A stretch of 5,373 nt of DNA from RUG191 sp045642225 (GTDB lineage Bacteria; Bacillota; Clostridia; Lachnospirales; Lachnospiraceae): contig JAZUIN010000069.1 in NCBI GenBank assembly GCA_045642225.1, forward strand, positions 1 to 5,373. Direction: 5' to 3'. Below are positions 1 to 5,211 of this stretch, in pieces. Made by a program: the position numbers and the translations under genes. The notes under the pieces were generated by a model that was not told the DNA's origin, ran no database searches, and worked only from the letters and a program-made list of their open reading frames with translations. The first letter of the stretch is position 1; every line of letters starts with the position of its first letter.

Positions 1-1613
1 AATCTGATCGAAGCGAATTGGATACAAAAAAAGAGTATCGAAAATACGGTGATGAGGCACTCAATCCATTTACAGATAATGAATTGAATCTATTTAATAG
101 TCTGGATTGGAATAGATTACCACATAATCTTAAGGCATATATTTATGATGTTATTTGGTTATGTAATCATCAATATGAGTCTGCAAAAACCGCAATTGAA
201 GAATATAGTGAATTATATCGTGAATGGTTTGATGAGTTAAATTGGGTACAGTGTGTTGATTATATAAGCCGTGCAATAGAACTAGCAGCGAAAATTGGAA
301 TGGATGCTAAGAAAGACGATTTATTGAATGAGGTTTATAATGATGTTGTCAGATTGAATGGCGATGACGCTTCTTTTTTAACTATTTCACTTATCGAGTT
401 GATGCTTACTCAAAATTATCATTGTGATTTCAATTCACTTATTCCATATGTAGATAGATTGATTATTAGAAATGAAGGTAGCTTAAGCAATTCTTATATA
501 TTAGAACAGGCATATTATTTGAAAGCAAATCTTTACAAAAAATTGAAGGACGTTGTTTCTGAAAATAATGTGTATGTTCAATATGCTGATATTCTTATGG
601 ATGAGGGAGAAAAACTATTAAAGGAACGAAATGAAAATGAGATTGTTGATAATAGAAATTGGTTTATAACAGAGAACAATATGAAAAAAGCCATTGAGTT
701 GTATCAAAATCATGGTGCTTCAGATAAAGCTGTAAATGCACAAAAACGACTTATTGACATTCAGAAACAGGCAATTAAACATATACAAATGCATGAATTC
801 AAATATGACGTGACTGAGTTTTATAAAAAATTCTGTTCTGAATATGCGAATCATGATGTTCACAAACTTATTTGGGATGTGATTTTTGCATTTGGTTTCC
901 AAAATAAGCAAAAGATTAGAGAGGATGTTACAAAGAATTCTTCTCCAATAATACTATTTCCAATGCAAATGTTAGGGGCTGAAGGGCAGACAGAATTTTT
1001 GCTTCCGAGCTTGAATTTGGGTGATGAAAACAATATTCTTTTGCATATGTATCACAAGGCTAGAGAATATGAAAAGATACAGGGCCAGACCTTTGGATAT
1101 TGGTTTATTCAATATTTCCGAAAACTAGAGTTAAAAGAAGAAGATTTGAATTCTATTTTCGAAAACAATCCTATTATTCCTAAAGGACAAGAAAAGGATG
1201 TTCAAAGAGGAGTATATTATGGATTGATAGGACATATGTCAGACGCTTTAGATAAGTTGGCCCCGAAGGTAGAGAATATCATTAGAAACTTAGCTGAAAT
1301 GTGTGGCGATCTTATGACATATTATGATTCAAAAGAAGGAATTCAGCAAAAGAAAGTTTTAAGTCAGGTATTTCTCGGAGAAAAACTAAATGACAGCGTA
1401 GAAGAGAATATATTATTTACTTTTGATGGATTGCTTCAGCAGAAGGCCGGTTCTAATATTAGAAATAGAATTGGACATGGACTAAATACTGAGAGTGAGT
1501 GTTCTGCAGGAGACTGTATTTACTTTGTTATGATTGTTTTAAAATTTTGTGCATTGTATTGTGAAAATTTTAAAGATGAGTTTGAGCAGCGGAAGAAAAA
1601 CGCAAATATATAA
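1..1613 (+). CDS. DUF4209 (HEPN-like, RNxxxHG) protein, 5' end outside window
   Basis: The frame is open to the left edge (first full codon at position 3). The first possible start inside the window is a TTG at 18 with no ribosome site, so I treat the gene as truncated at its 5' end. About 535 residues are visible, mostly acidic and helical. The N-terminal ~400 residues look like a helical-repeat region. Near the C-terminus, counting from the TTG at 18, residues 482-488 read RNRIGHG. This is the RNxxxHG signature of DUF4209 (PF13910) and also fits the HEPN RNase motif RxxxxH with R482 and H487. A hydrophobic helix (YFVMIVLKFCALY) follows, as expected for the last HEPN helix. HEPN proteins often cleave RNA in defence or toxin systems; for DUF4209 proteins no function is firmly known. 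No signal peptide or membrane segment is evident, so it is probably cytoplasmic. Family is fairly sure; activity is inferred from the motif. Confidence 0.88.
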   Translation, partial: SDRSELDTKKEYRKYGDEALNPFTDNELNLFNSLDWNRLPHNLKAYIYDVIWLCNHQYESAKTAIEEYSELYREWFDELNWVQCVDYISRAIELAAKIGMDAKKDDLLNEVYNDVVRLNGDDASFLTISLIELMLTQNYHCDFNSLIPYVDRLIIRNEGSLSNSYILEQAYYLKANLYKKLKDVVSENNVYVQYADILMDEGEKLLKERNENEIVDNRNWFITENNMKKAIELYQNHGASDKAVNAQKRLIDIQKQAIKHIQMHEFKYDVTEFYKKFCSEYANHDVHKLIWDVIFAFGFQNKQKIREDVTKNSSPIILFPMQMLGAEGQTEFLLPSLNLGDENNILLHMYHKAREYEKIQGQTFGYWFIQYFRKLELKEEDLNSIFENNPIIPKGQEKDVQRGVYYGLIGHMSDALDKLAPKVENIIRNLAEMCGDLMTYYDSKEGIQQKKVLSQVFLGEKLNDSVEENILFTFDGLLQQKAGSNIRNRIGHGLNTESECSAGDCIYFVMIVLKFCALYCENFKDEFEQRKKNANI

Positions 1614-1622
1614 TATAGTGTT

Positions 1623-1645
1623 AAATGAAAAAGAGTATCATTTTT
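1623..1645 (+). terminator. weak hairpin after the DUF4209 gene
   Basis: AAATGA (1623-1628) pairs with TCATTT (1638-1643) around a 9-nt loop, and the right arm runs into a T-run (1641-1645). It sits 10 bp past the stop at 1611-1613. The stem is only 6 bp and AT-only, so termination would be weak at best. Confidence 0.25.
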
Positions 1646-1688
1646 ATATGTGAAGTGGTAAACAGAATATTACTAGTATATATACAAA

Positions 1689-1730
1689 AAGAATGATTTA
1701 GTGTTTTGAAATACTTATAGTAAGAATGAT
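1689..1730 (+). repeat. direct repeat AAGAATGAT, 33 bp apart
   Basis: AAGAATGAT occurs at 1689-1697 and again at 1722-1730, exactly 33 bp (about three helical turns) apart. Each copy is followed within a few bases by TTTTGA plus A or C, so each sits just upstream of a -35-like element (TTGAAA at 1706, TTGACA at 1736). This could be a paired activator or repressor site for the next gene, or the result of a small duplication. Confidence 0.35.
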
Positions 1731-1735
1731 AGATT

Positions 1736-1765
1736 TTGACAGTCACAATTTATTATTGTTTTTAT
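1736..1765 (+). promoter_or_regulatory. possible sigma-A promoter for the small HEPN gene
   Basis: A perfect -35 element TTGACA lies at 1736-1741. The best-spaced -10 is TTTTAT at 1760-1765 (18-bp spacer, 4 of 6 matches). A better -10, TATGAT at 1763-1768, would need a 21-bp spacer. It lies 70-80 bp upstream of the preferred GTG start at 1814, so the gene probably has its own transcript. The weak -10 keeps confidence low. Confidence 0.4.
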
Positions 1766-1800
1766 GATTAAATAAAACAAAACTTGTATAGACGTGTTTT

Positions 1801-1808
1801 GAGGAAAG
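1801..1808 (+). promoter_or_regulatory. ribosome binding site that decides the GTG start
   Basis: GAGGAAAG sits 5 nt before the GTG at 1814. The longer reading of the frame, from TTG at 1784, has only AT-rich, SD-less sequence before it, so this site favours the 208-residue product. Confidence 0.6.
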
Positions 1809-1813
1809 ATAGA

Positions 1814-2440
1814 GTGAATTGGTGGAATAACAAGAAGGATTTACCTTTGATTAATGAAAACTTCATAGCTATTTTGGATGGATTGCTGTTTAATTGTCCA
1901 ACGTCTATACGTAGTCGTGTAACGGTGGGTATAGGTGAAGACGGAAAAAAGAAAACAAAAACCATTATATCTCCTGTTAGTGCAAGAGCTAATACTTTTA
2001 GGAAACGTGGCATTAAAGGTCAATATTTGACAGCTATACTTTATGAAATAAGGAAACCTTTGATTGCAAATAATGCATATTATGTAGTAGATAAAAGTCA
2101 TAATGTTGAAGTTCAAATGAAACATATAATTAAAACAACAGCGTTATCGGATCCTAATTTTGATGTAATAGTAATGTTAAAAAGAGATAGAAATGAAATG
2201 CCCGAAACAGAAGCTATATATTACTACATTAGGAATGCATTGGCTCATGGTTCTTTTGAATTTGTATCACAAAGAAATGATGTTGAAGCATATTATTTAC
2301 TTGAAAGCAAACAAAAGAATACTGTTAAGGCTCAAATGAGACTAAAAGAAAGCACAATGCTTAAATTAGTAGCACTTTCAAAAATGACTCCCATTGATAT
2401 AAAGCATCATCAAAAGGCACATAAAAACAACCCAAAATGA
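1814..2440 (+). CDS. small HEPN-motif protein, putative RNase
   Basis: The product is 208 residues from the GTG at 1814. I prefer this start because GAGGAAAG lies 5 nt upstream; a TTG at 1784 in frame would add 10 residues but has no ribosome site. I do not recognise the family by name. The key feature is IRNALAHG: R140, N141 and H145 form the HEPN catalytic pattern RNxxxH, followed by G146. The motif is preceded by a predicted helix (TEAIYYY) and followed by a short strand-like FEFV. A basic linker (GKKKTK, about residues 44-49) and a strongly basic, lysine/histidine-rich C-terminus (KHHQKAHKNNPK) suit nucleic-acid contact. HEPN proteins with an intact motif are usually metal-independent RNases used as toxins or phage-defence effectors; that role here is inferred. 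It stands alone: about 200 bp from the gene before and 105 bp from the next, with no MNT-type antitoxin beside it. Confidence 0.82.
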   Translation: MNWWNNKKDLPLINENFIAILDGLLFNCPTSIRSRVTVGIGEDGKKKTKTIISPVSARANTFRKRGIKGQYLTAILYEIRKPLIANNAYYVVDKSHNVEVQMKHIIKTTALSDPNFDVIVMLKRDRNEMPETEAIYYYIRNALAHGSFEFVSQRNDVEAYYLLESKQKNTVKAQMRLKESTMLKLVALSKMTPIDIKHHQKAHKNNPK

Positions 2441-2455
2441 AGAAAGAACATATTG

Positions 2456-2482
2456 AATACTTCAAGGTTGATTTGAAGTATT
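2456..2482. repeat. 10-bp inverted repeat after the small HEPN gene
   Basis: AATACTTCAA (2456-2465) is perfectly complementary to TTGAAGTATT (2473-2482), with a 7-nt loop. No T-run follows, so it is not a classical intrinsic terminator. It could be an mRNA 3' hairpin for the HEPN gene, or a dimer operator upstream of the ATPase/HTH gene that begins at 2546. Confidence 0.55.
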
Positions 2483-2545
2483 ATTGAAGAAATTATTAGA
2501 GTTTAGAATAACTATTTTAATGTTATTAAGAAAGTTGGCATATAT

Positions 2546-3934
2546 ATGAAAGAAAAAGAACATCAATCAATAGAATGGAAAGAAATTTGGCAAGATGAGT
2601 TTTTAAAATGGATTTGCGGATATGCTAATGCGCATGGTGGAACAATCTACATTGGCACAGATGATGATGGTACCGTAGTTGGGATAGATAATGCAAAAGA
2701 GTTGTTAGAGAAAATCCCTAATAAGATTACAGATAGTATGGGAATTATTGCTGATGTGAACCTTTTGCATGAAGGTGAACGTGAGTACTTGCAGATTGTT
2801 GTGGAGAAATATCCTTCTTTGATTAGTTTACGTGGAAAGTATTACTATCGTTCTGGAAGCACCATGCGTGAAATTAATGGCAAGGAACTCGAAAGAAAAC
2901 TACTGCAAACGCAAGGAAGAACTTGGGATGGGGTGCCAATACCAAAGTTATCTGTTTCGGATTTGAAACATGATGCTATAGAACTTTTTAAGGAAAAAGC
3001 TGTAAAGAAAGGAAGATTATCCGAAGAGGAAACGAAAGTTTCTGATGAAATACTTCTTGATAATTTGCACTTGTTTGATGACGAAGGCATGCTTTGCAGA
3101 GCTGCTATGCTTGCTTTTTATAAGGATCCAGAAAAATGGGTAACAGGTGCATACATTAAAATTGGATATTTTGATAAATCGGATTCTGATTTGAGATATC
3201 AAGATGAAGTACATGGTCCTTTGATTGAACAGGTTGATAAAACGGTAGATTTGGTTTACACAAAATATTTAAAAGCGCTTATCGATTATGAAGGAATTCA
3301 GAGAGTAGAGCAGTATATGTTTCATTCAGATGCTTTCAGAGAGATTTTGTTGAATGCTATTGTTCATAAAGATTATAGTAGTTGTAATCCAATTCAGATA
3401 AGTGTTTATGAAGATAAAATCTATATTTGGAATGATGGAGAGATGCCAGCCAATTTGGATTCTACCGAAAAATTATTCTCAAAGCACTCTTCAAAACCAT
3501 ATAATCCTAAGCTTGCTAATATTTTCTTTAAGAGCGGAATGATTGAAGCTTGGGGAAGAGGATTTGATAAGATTAAAAAAGGATGTGCGATTTATAATGG
3601 TCCGTTACCGGAGTATGAAATTAACGAATCAGGAATTATGGTATTATGTAAAGCTAGTGACAGGTATTTGAAATTGTCTTCAGAATCGGGCAAAAGTAAT
3701 TCAATCATTTCTGATGAGCGAATTTTGAGCGAAAAAATGAGCGAATTGAATAAAGAACCTATTGTTAAAATAATTAACTATCTGGAAAGTCATAAAGAAA
3801 TAACAACTTCCAAAGGCATGGAGATTACAGGTAAATCAGAAGCTCAGGTTAGAAGATATTTAAAGACATTATGTACATTGGAAATTATTAAGAGTACTCG
3901 TACTACTAAAGGAAATGTGTATGTGAAACTTTAA
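2546..3934 (+). CDS. AlbA_2 (Schlafen-type) / GHKL ATPase-like / HTH protein
   Basis: The 462-residue protein has the architecture of COG2865 regulators. Residues ~8-120 are an AlbA_2 (divergent AAA_4) nucleic-acid-binding domain: SIEWK (8-12), then GYANAHGGTIYIGTDDDG (25-42) and VVGI. Residues ~255-370 form a GHKL-like ATP-binding module: N box REILLNAIVHKDYS with N270, G1-type box WNDGEMP with D297 and G298, and the G2-type box SGMIEAWGRGFDKI (330-343). The C-terminal ~60 residues look like a winged helix-turn-helix (TTSKGMEITGKSEAQVRRYLKTL). Length is usual for the family and no frame disruption is visible. The start is ATG at 2546; AAGAAAG ~11 nt upstream is a poor ribosome site. Such proteins occur in mobile and defence islands as putative DNA-binding regulators; an RNA-related role through AlbA_2 is possible. 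The 12-bp inverted repeat just past its stop could be its operator (inference). It is soluble. Confidence 0.9.
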   Translation: MKEKEHQSIEWKEIWQDEFLKWICGYANAHGGTIYIGTDDDGTVVGIDNAKELLEKIPNKITDSMGIIADVNLLHEGEREYLQIVVEKYPSLISLRGKYYYRSGSTMREINGKELERKLLQTQGRTWDGVPIPKLSVSDLKHDAIELFKEKAVKKGRLSEEETKVSDEILLDNLHLFDDEGMLCRAAMLAFYKDPEKWVTGAYIKIGYFDKSDSDLRYQDEVHGPLIEQVDKTVDLVYTKYLKALIDYEGIQRVEQYMFHSDAFREILLNAIVHKDYSSCNPIQISVYEDKIYIWNDGEMPANLDSTEKLFSKHSSKPYNPKLANIFFKSGMIEAWGRGFDKIKKGCAIYNGPLPEYEINESGIMVLCKASDRYLKLSSESGKSNSIISDERILSEKMSELNKEPIVKIINYLESHKEITTSKGMEITGKSEAQVRRYLKTLCTLEIIKSTRTTKGNVYVKL

Positions 3935-3935
3935 A

Positions 3936-3973
3936 TATTCAATCATTCTAAATGAGCGAAAAATGATTGAATA
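3936..3973. repeat. 12-bp perfect inverted repeat, operator or hairpin
   Basis: TATTCAATCATT (3936-3947) and AATGATTGAATA (3962-3973) are perfect reverse complements around a 14-nt loop. The left arm can instead fold on itself with the loop (TCATT 3943-3947 with AATGA 3951-3955). It lies directly after the stop of the ATPase/HTH gene and 50 bp before the next ATG. There is no GC core and no T-run, so it is a poor intrinsic terminator. Its right arm overlaps a possible -35 (TTGAAT at 3967), which suits an operator. Confidence 0.6.
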
Positions 3974-4023
3974 CAGAATTGAGATAGAGAATATTAAAAA
4001 TTAGATTATGGAGATAAATTATC

Positions 4024-4458
4024 ATGAATTGTAAAACAGGTAGTTTTAATGTGTGTCTTGAAAGTGCCAATCAATTTTATGGGGTTTCAAAATGGTGCAG
4101 GGAGCGTGAACCAGGTGATTTTCTTGACAGAACATTATACCCGTATGCTGTGAATGTTGCTTTTGCGTGTGAGTTATATATAAAAGCAATTATGATTTTA
4201 AGATCTGCTGCTGATGAATTTATATCTGGTCATGATTTGAAGATATTATATGATAATTTAAGTGACGTGGATAAAAGTGGTATTGAGACAGCATTTTCAA
4301 AAGAGTATTCTGGAATGACTCTAGAGAGCTTTTTGCAAGAAAATCGCGATGTTTTTGTTGAGTGGAGATATGCTCTAGAAAACAATGTTAGGATAAATAT
4401 ATCTGGATTTGATGCATTATTGGAGAGCCTATATGTCTATGTAAATGCACTGTCATGA
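4024..4458 (+). CDS. HEPN-fold-like protein without catalytic RxxxxH
   Basis: The product is 144 residues. The start is ATG at 4024 with GGAGA at 4010-4014, 9 nt upstream, a good ribosome site. The pattern resembles the HEPN/nucleotidyltransferase-substrate-like helical fold: AVNVAFACELYIKAI (42-56; E50 and K54), then GHDLKILYDNL (69-79), then FVEWRYALE (111-119). Helix-ExxxK followed by GHDLxxLY and WRY is typical of small HEPN-like proteins in defence and toxin loci. No RxxxxH motif is present, so RNase activity by the usual mechanism is not expected; a binding, scaffold or neutralising role is possible. It begins 89 bp after the ATPase/HTH gene, and an extended -10 promoter for the structured non-coding region starts 8 bp past its stop. 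No signal peptide or membrane helix is obvious. The gene is surely coding; the family call is from pattern only. Confidence 0.8.
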   Translation: MNCKTGSFNVCLESANQFYGVSKWCREREPGDFLDRTLYPYAVNVAFACELYIKAIMILRSAADEFISGHDLKILYDNLSDVDKSGIETAFSKEYSGMTLESFLQENRDVFVEWRYALENNVRINISGFDALLESLYVYVNALS

Positions 4459-4465
4459 TTAATTG

Positions 4466-4474
4466 TGTTATAAT
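4466..4474 (+). promoter_or_regulatory. extended -10 promoter for the structured RNA unit
   Basis: TGTTATAAT (4466-4474) joins a perfect TATAAT to an upstream TG, the extended -10 form that needs little -35 contact. The matching -35 position (4446-4451, TGCACT) keeps only part of the consensus and lies inside the end of the HEPN-like gene. Expected start of transcription is about 4481. Confidence 0.5.
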
Positions 4475-4724
4475 ATCCAAGCATTCAGAAACACAATCAC
4501 AACAGTTTTGAACCACAAATCTTGTATGCGTTCTGTGCATAAAAAATGCATGCAAAATGGTTTTAAAAGATGGAAACTGAATGGAATTATAGTATTAGAA
4601 CCGCCTTTGCTGGTGATTTATGAGCCGATTGTAGGTCATGAATAGACCACGGCATCGAGCTTGAGTAGTAAACAAGACCTCGTAAATGCCCATAATATAG
4701 GCGTTTCAAGGTGATGACAGTTGC

Positions 4725-4746
4725 TTTTGATAAAGTTTTGATAAAG
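4725..4746 (+). repeat. tandem 11-bp repeat TTTTGATAAAG x2
   Basis: TTTTGATAAAG is exactly repeated head to tail at 4725-4735 and 4736-4746. The second copy also forms the left arm of a perfect 8-bp stem with TTTATCAA at 4755-4762. Either copy could pair with that arm, which would let the RNA slip between two registers. Confidence 0.7.
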
Positions 4747-4780
4747 TAACAGATTTTATCAATATTGTAGTTACCAAGCG

Positions 4781-4794
4781 GTTTACAAGTAAAC
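4781..4794. repeat. palindrome GTTTAC-AA-GTAAAC
   Basis: A perfect 6-bp inverted repeat has only 2 bases between its arms. That loop is too small for a good RNA hairpin, so a dimeric DNA-binding protein site is as likely as an RNA element. Confidence 0.45.
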
Positions 4795-4806
4795 ATATAA
4801 ATACTG

Positions 4807-4840
4807 TGCACTTCTTCCACCAGGAAGGAGTGCATTTTTT
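4807..4840 (+). terminator. strong intrinsic terminator
   Basis: TGCACTTCTTCC (4807-4818) pairs over 12 positions with GGAAGGAGTGCA (4823-4834), one of them a G-T wobble, around the loop ACCA. T6 (4835-4840) follows. The T-run is on the plus-strand side only, so it ends transcripts coming from the HEPN-like gene and the structured region. Confidence 0.88.
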
Positions 4841-4874
4841 ATGCGAAAAAAATAGGAAAAGGATAAATATGCAA

Positions 4875-4902
4875 TTGACAATGCAAACAAATGTTCTATA
4901 AT
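4875..4902 (+). promoter_or_regulatory. promoter A with LexA-like box in the spacer
   Basis: TTGACA (4875-4880), a 16-bp spacer and TATAAT (4897-4902) are perfect in both hexamers. The spacer ends with AAACAAATGTTC (4885-4896), one base from the Gram-positive SOS box GAAC-N4-GTTC. LexA bound there would cover the spacer and block polymerase. Expected start is about 4909, just before the stem-loop. No gene follows within reach, only the structured region up to 5089. Confidence 0.82.
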
Positions 4903-4910
4903 AAGTGAGA

Positions 4911-4931
4911 AAGGAATTGATACGATTCCTT
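4911..4931 (+). promoter_or_regulatory. 5' stem-loop / operator, copy A
   Basis: AAGGAAT and ATTCCTT arms are separated by TGATACG. It begins about 9 bp after the -10 box, so it would be the very 5' end of the transcript or a repressor site over the start point. The same sequence, arms and loop, is present unchanged in copy B. Confidence 0.6.
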
Positions 4932-5007
4932 GAATAATTAGATAGATAGATCAATGCATAAATCGTGCATGCGGAGAGAATCAGAAATCATCTGAGGAGA
5001 CTGCCAG

Positions 5008-5089
5008 GCGCCGTAAGAAGTTGGGTTCTATTGCTAGAGACATTTGTTTTTAGTAATGGATTTCCAAATCTTACGGCGCTTTTGTTTTA
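5008..5089 (+). terminator. long-stem terminator with a 50-nt loop
   Basis: An 11-bp perfect stem joins 5008-5018 and 5069-5079, extendable by a G-T pair. The tail at 5080-5089 (TTTTGTTTTA) follows directly. The loop is unusually long for a plain terminator, so the stem probably also closes a functional RNA domain. Confidence 0.72.
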
Positions 5090-5091
5090 TA

Positions 5092-5103
5092 CAGATTTAT
5101 CTG
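5092..5103. repeat. short palindrome CAGAT-TT-ATCTG
   Basis: A perfect 5-bp inverted repeat with 2 bases between its arms lies just past the terminator tail. Its compact form recalls the palindrome at 4781-4794. It may be a protein site or chance. Confidence 0.25.
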
Positions 5104-5175
5104 CGTGGTTAATAACTAATTCGATTAGAAAGGAGAGTATTTATGAAAAAGAATAGGAGATGAATAAATATGATA

Positions 5176-5203
5176 TTGACAACAAGAACAAATGTTCTAT
5201 AAT
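5176..5203 (+). promoter_or_regulatory. promoter B with perfect LexA box
   Basis: TTGACA (5176-5181), a 16-bp spacer and TATAAT (5198-5203) are all perfect. GAAC-AAAT-GTTC (5186-5197) fills the spacer and matches the GAAC-N4-GTTC SOS box exactly. Expected start is about 5210. No plus-strand gene starts downstream in the window: the longest reading from the ATG at 5233 ends after a dozen codons. The transcript would enter the minus-strand gene from its 3' side. Confidence 0.85.
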
Positions 5204-5211
5204 GATTAGCA

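Larger units (their letters stand above)
4481..4840 (+). ncRNA. candidate structured RNA (~360 nt), unrecognised
   Basis: This stretch has no convincing reading frame but is rich in consecutive stems between a promoter and a strong terminator. Stems seen are: GCA(TT)CAGAA 4481-4490 with TTCTGTGC 4531-4538, or alternatively CAGTTT 4503-4508 with AAACTG 4574-4579 plus AACC 4511-4514 with GGTT 4559-4562; TGTGCAT 4534-4540 with ATGCATG 4546-4552; GT/GGTC 4631-4637 with GACCAC 4645-4650; CGAGCTTG 4656-4663 with CAAG-AC-CTCG 4673-4682; AAATGCC 4684-4690 with GGCGTTT 4700-4706; TTGATAAA 4738-4745 with TTTATCAA 4755-4762; GTTTAC 4781-4786 with GTAAAC 4789-4794; then the terminator. It is not tmRNA, RNase P RNA or SRP RNA by any hallmark I know. 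It may be a regulator, a partner RNA of the HEPN-like protein just upstream, or a long 3' UTR. Confidence 0.45.
4825..4931 (+). repeat. SOS promoter module, copy A
   Basis: This block matches 5130-5232. The 80 bp at 4852-4931 align without gaps to 5153-5232, 301 bp away, with 66 identities by hand count. The part upstream aligns with small gaps. Conservation is uneven: -35, LexA-like core, -10 and the stem-loop are identical, while the 7 bp between -10 and the stem-loop carry 5 changes. It holds the terminator's right arm, the promoter and the promoter-proximal stem-loop. Confidence 0.85.
4909..5089 (+). ncRNA. candidate SOS-controlled structured small RNA (~180 nt)
   Basis: The unit is bounded by promoter A and a T-tailed terminator and has no plausible gene. 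Stems in order are: AAGGAAT 4911-4917 with ATTCCTT 4925-4931; ATGCA 4954-4958 with TGCAT 4966-4970; TCAGA 4981-4985 with TCTGA 4991-4995; and GCGCCGTAAGA 5008-5018 with TCTTACGGCGC 5069-5079. The 50-nt loop of the last stem holds its own small hairpin, TCTA 5027-5030 with TAGA 5035-5038. The long stem is far more GC-rich than its surroundings, as expected for selected RNA structure. No known RNA family is recognised. A type I antitoxin, a base-pairing regulator, or a partner RNA for a neighbouring HEPN protein are all possible. Confidence 0.55.

Noticed and set aside
1784..1813. TTG at 1784 as start of the small HEPN gene
   Set aside because: No ribosome site precedes it, whereas GTG at 1814 has GAGGAAAG at proper spacing.
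2456..2482. Inverted repeat as intrinsic terminator of the small HEPN gene
   Set aside because: The stem is AT-rich and no T-run follows.
4463..4645. 60-codon plus-strand frame from a TTG after the HEPN-like gene
   Set aside because: The start codon lies upstream of the TATAAT it would depend on, there is no ribosome site, composition is odd, and several RNA stems overlap it.
4684..4706. AAATGCC-N9-GGCGTTT as a tyrosine-recombinase attachment core
   Set aside because: The spacing is suggestive, but no integrase and no second copy exist in the window. It fits equally well as one of a row of RNA hairpins.
4481..4840. tmRNA, RNase P RNA, SRP RNA or a CRISPR array
   Set aside because: None of the hallmark conserved segments of these RNAs is visible, and there is no regularly spaced repeat-spacer pattern.
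4869..4901. Ten-codon frames MQLTMQTNVL (copy A) and MILTTRTNVL (5170-5202, copy B), each with SD-like bases upstream
   Set aside because: Their codons are the promoter and LexA box themselves. The changes between copies alter amino acids, while the promoter hexamers stay exact, so selection is on DNA.
4587..4954. Two overlapping 82-codon minus-strand frames
   Set aside because: They cross the strong terminator and, for one, the LexA promoter. They lack ribosome sites and look like reverse images of structured RNA units.
4965..5156. 63-codon plus-strand frame from GTG at 4965
   Set aside because: It runs straight through the long-stem terminator and its T-rich tail, has no ribosome site, and resembles no protein I know.
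5143..5163. Six-codon frame MKKNRR after a very good ribosome site
   Set aside because: It is too short to call a gene; the copy A counterpart is only four codons. It could be a leader remnant of whatever the module came from.
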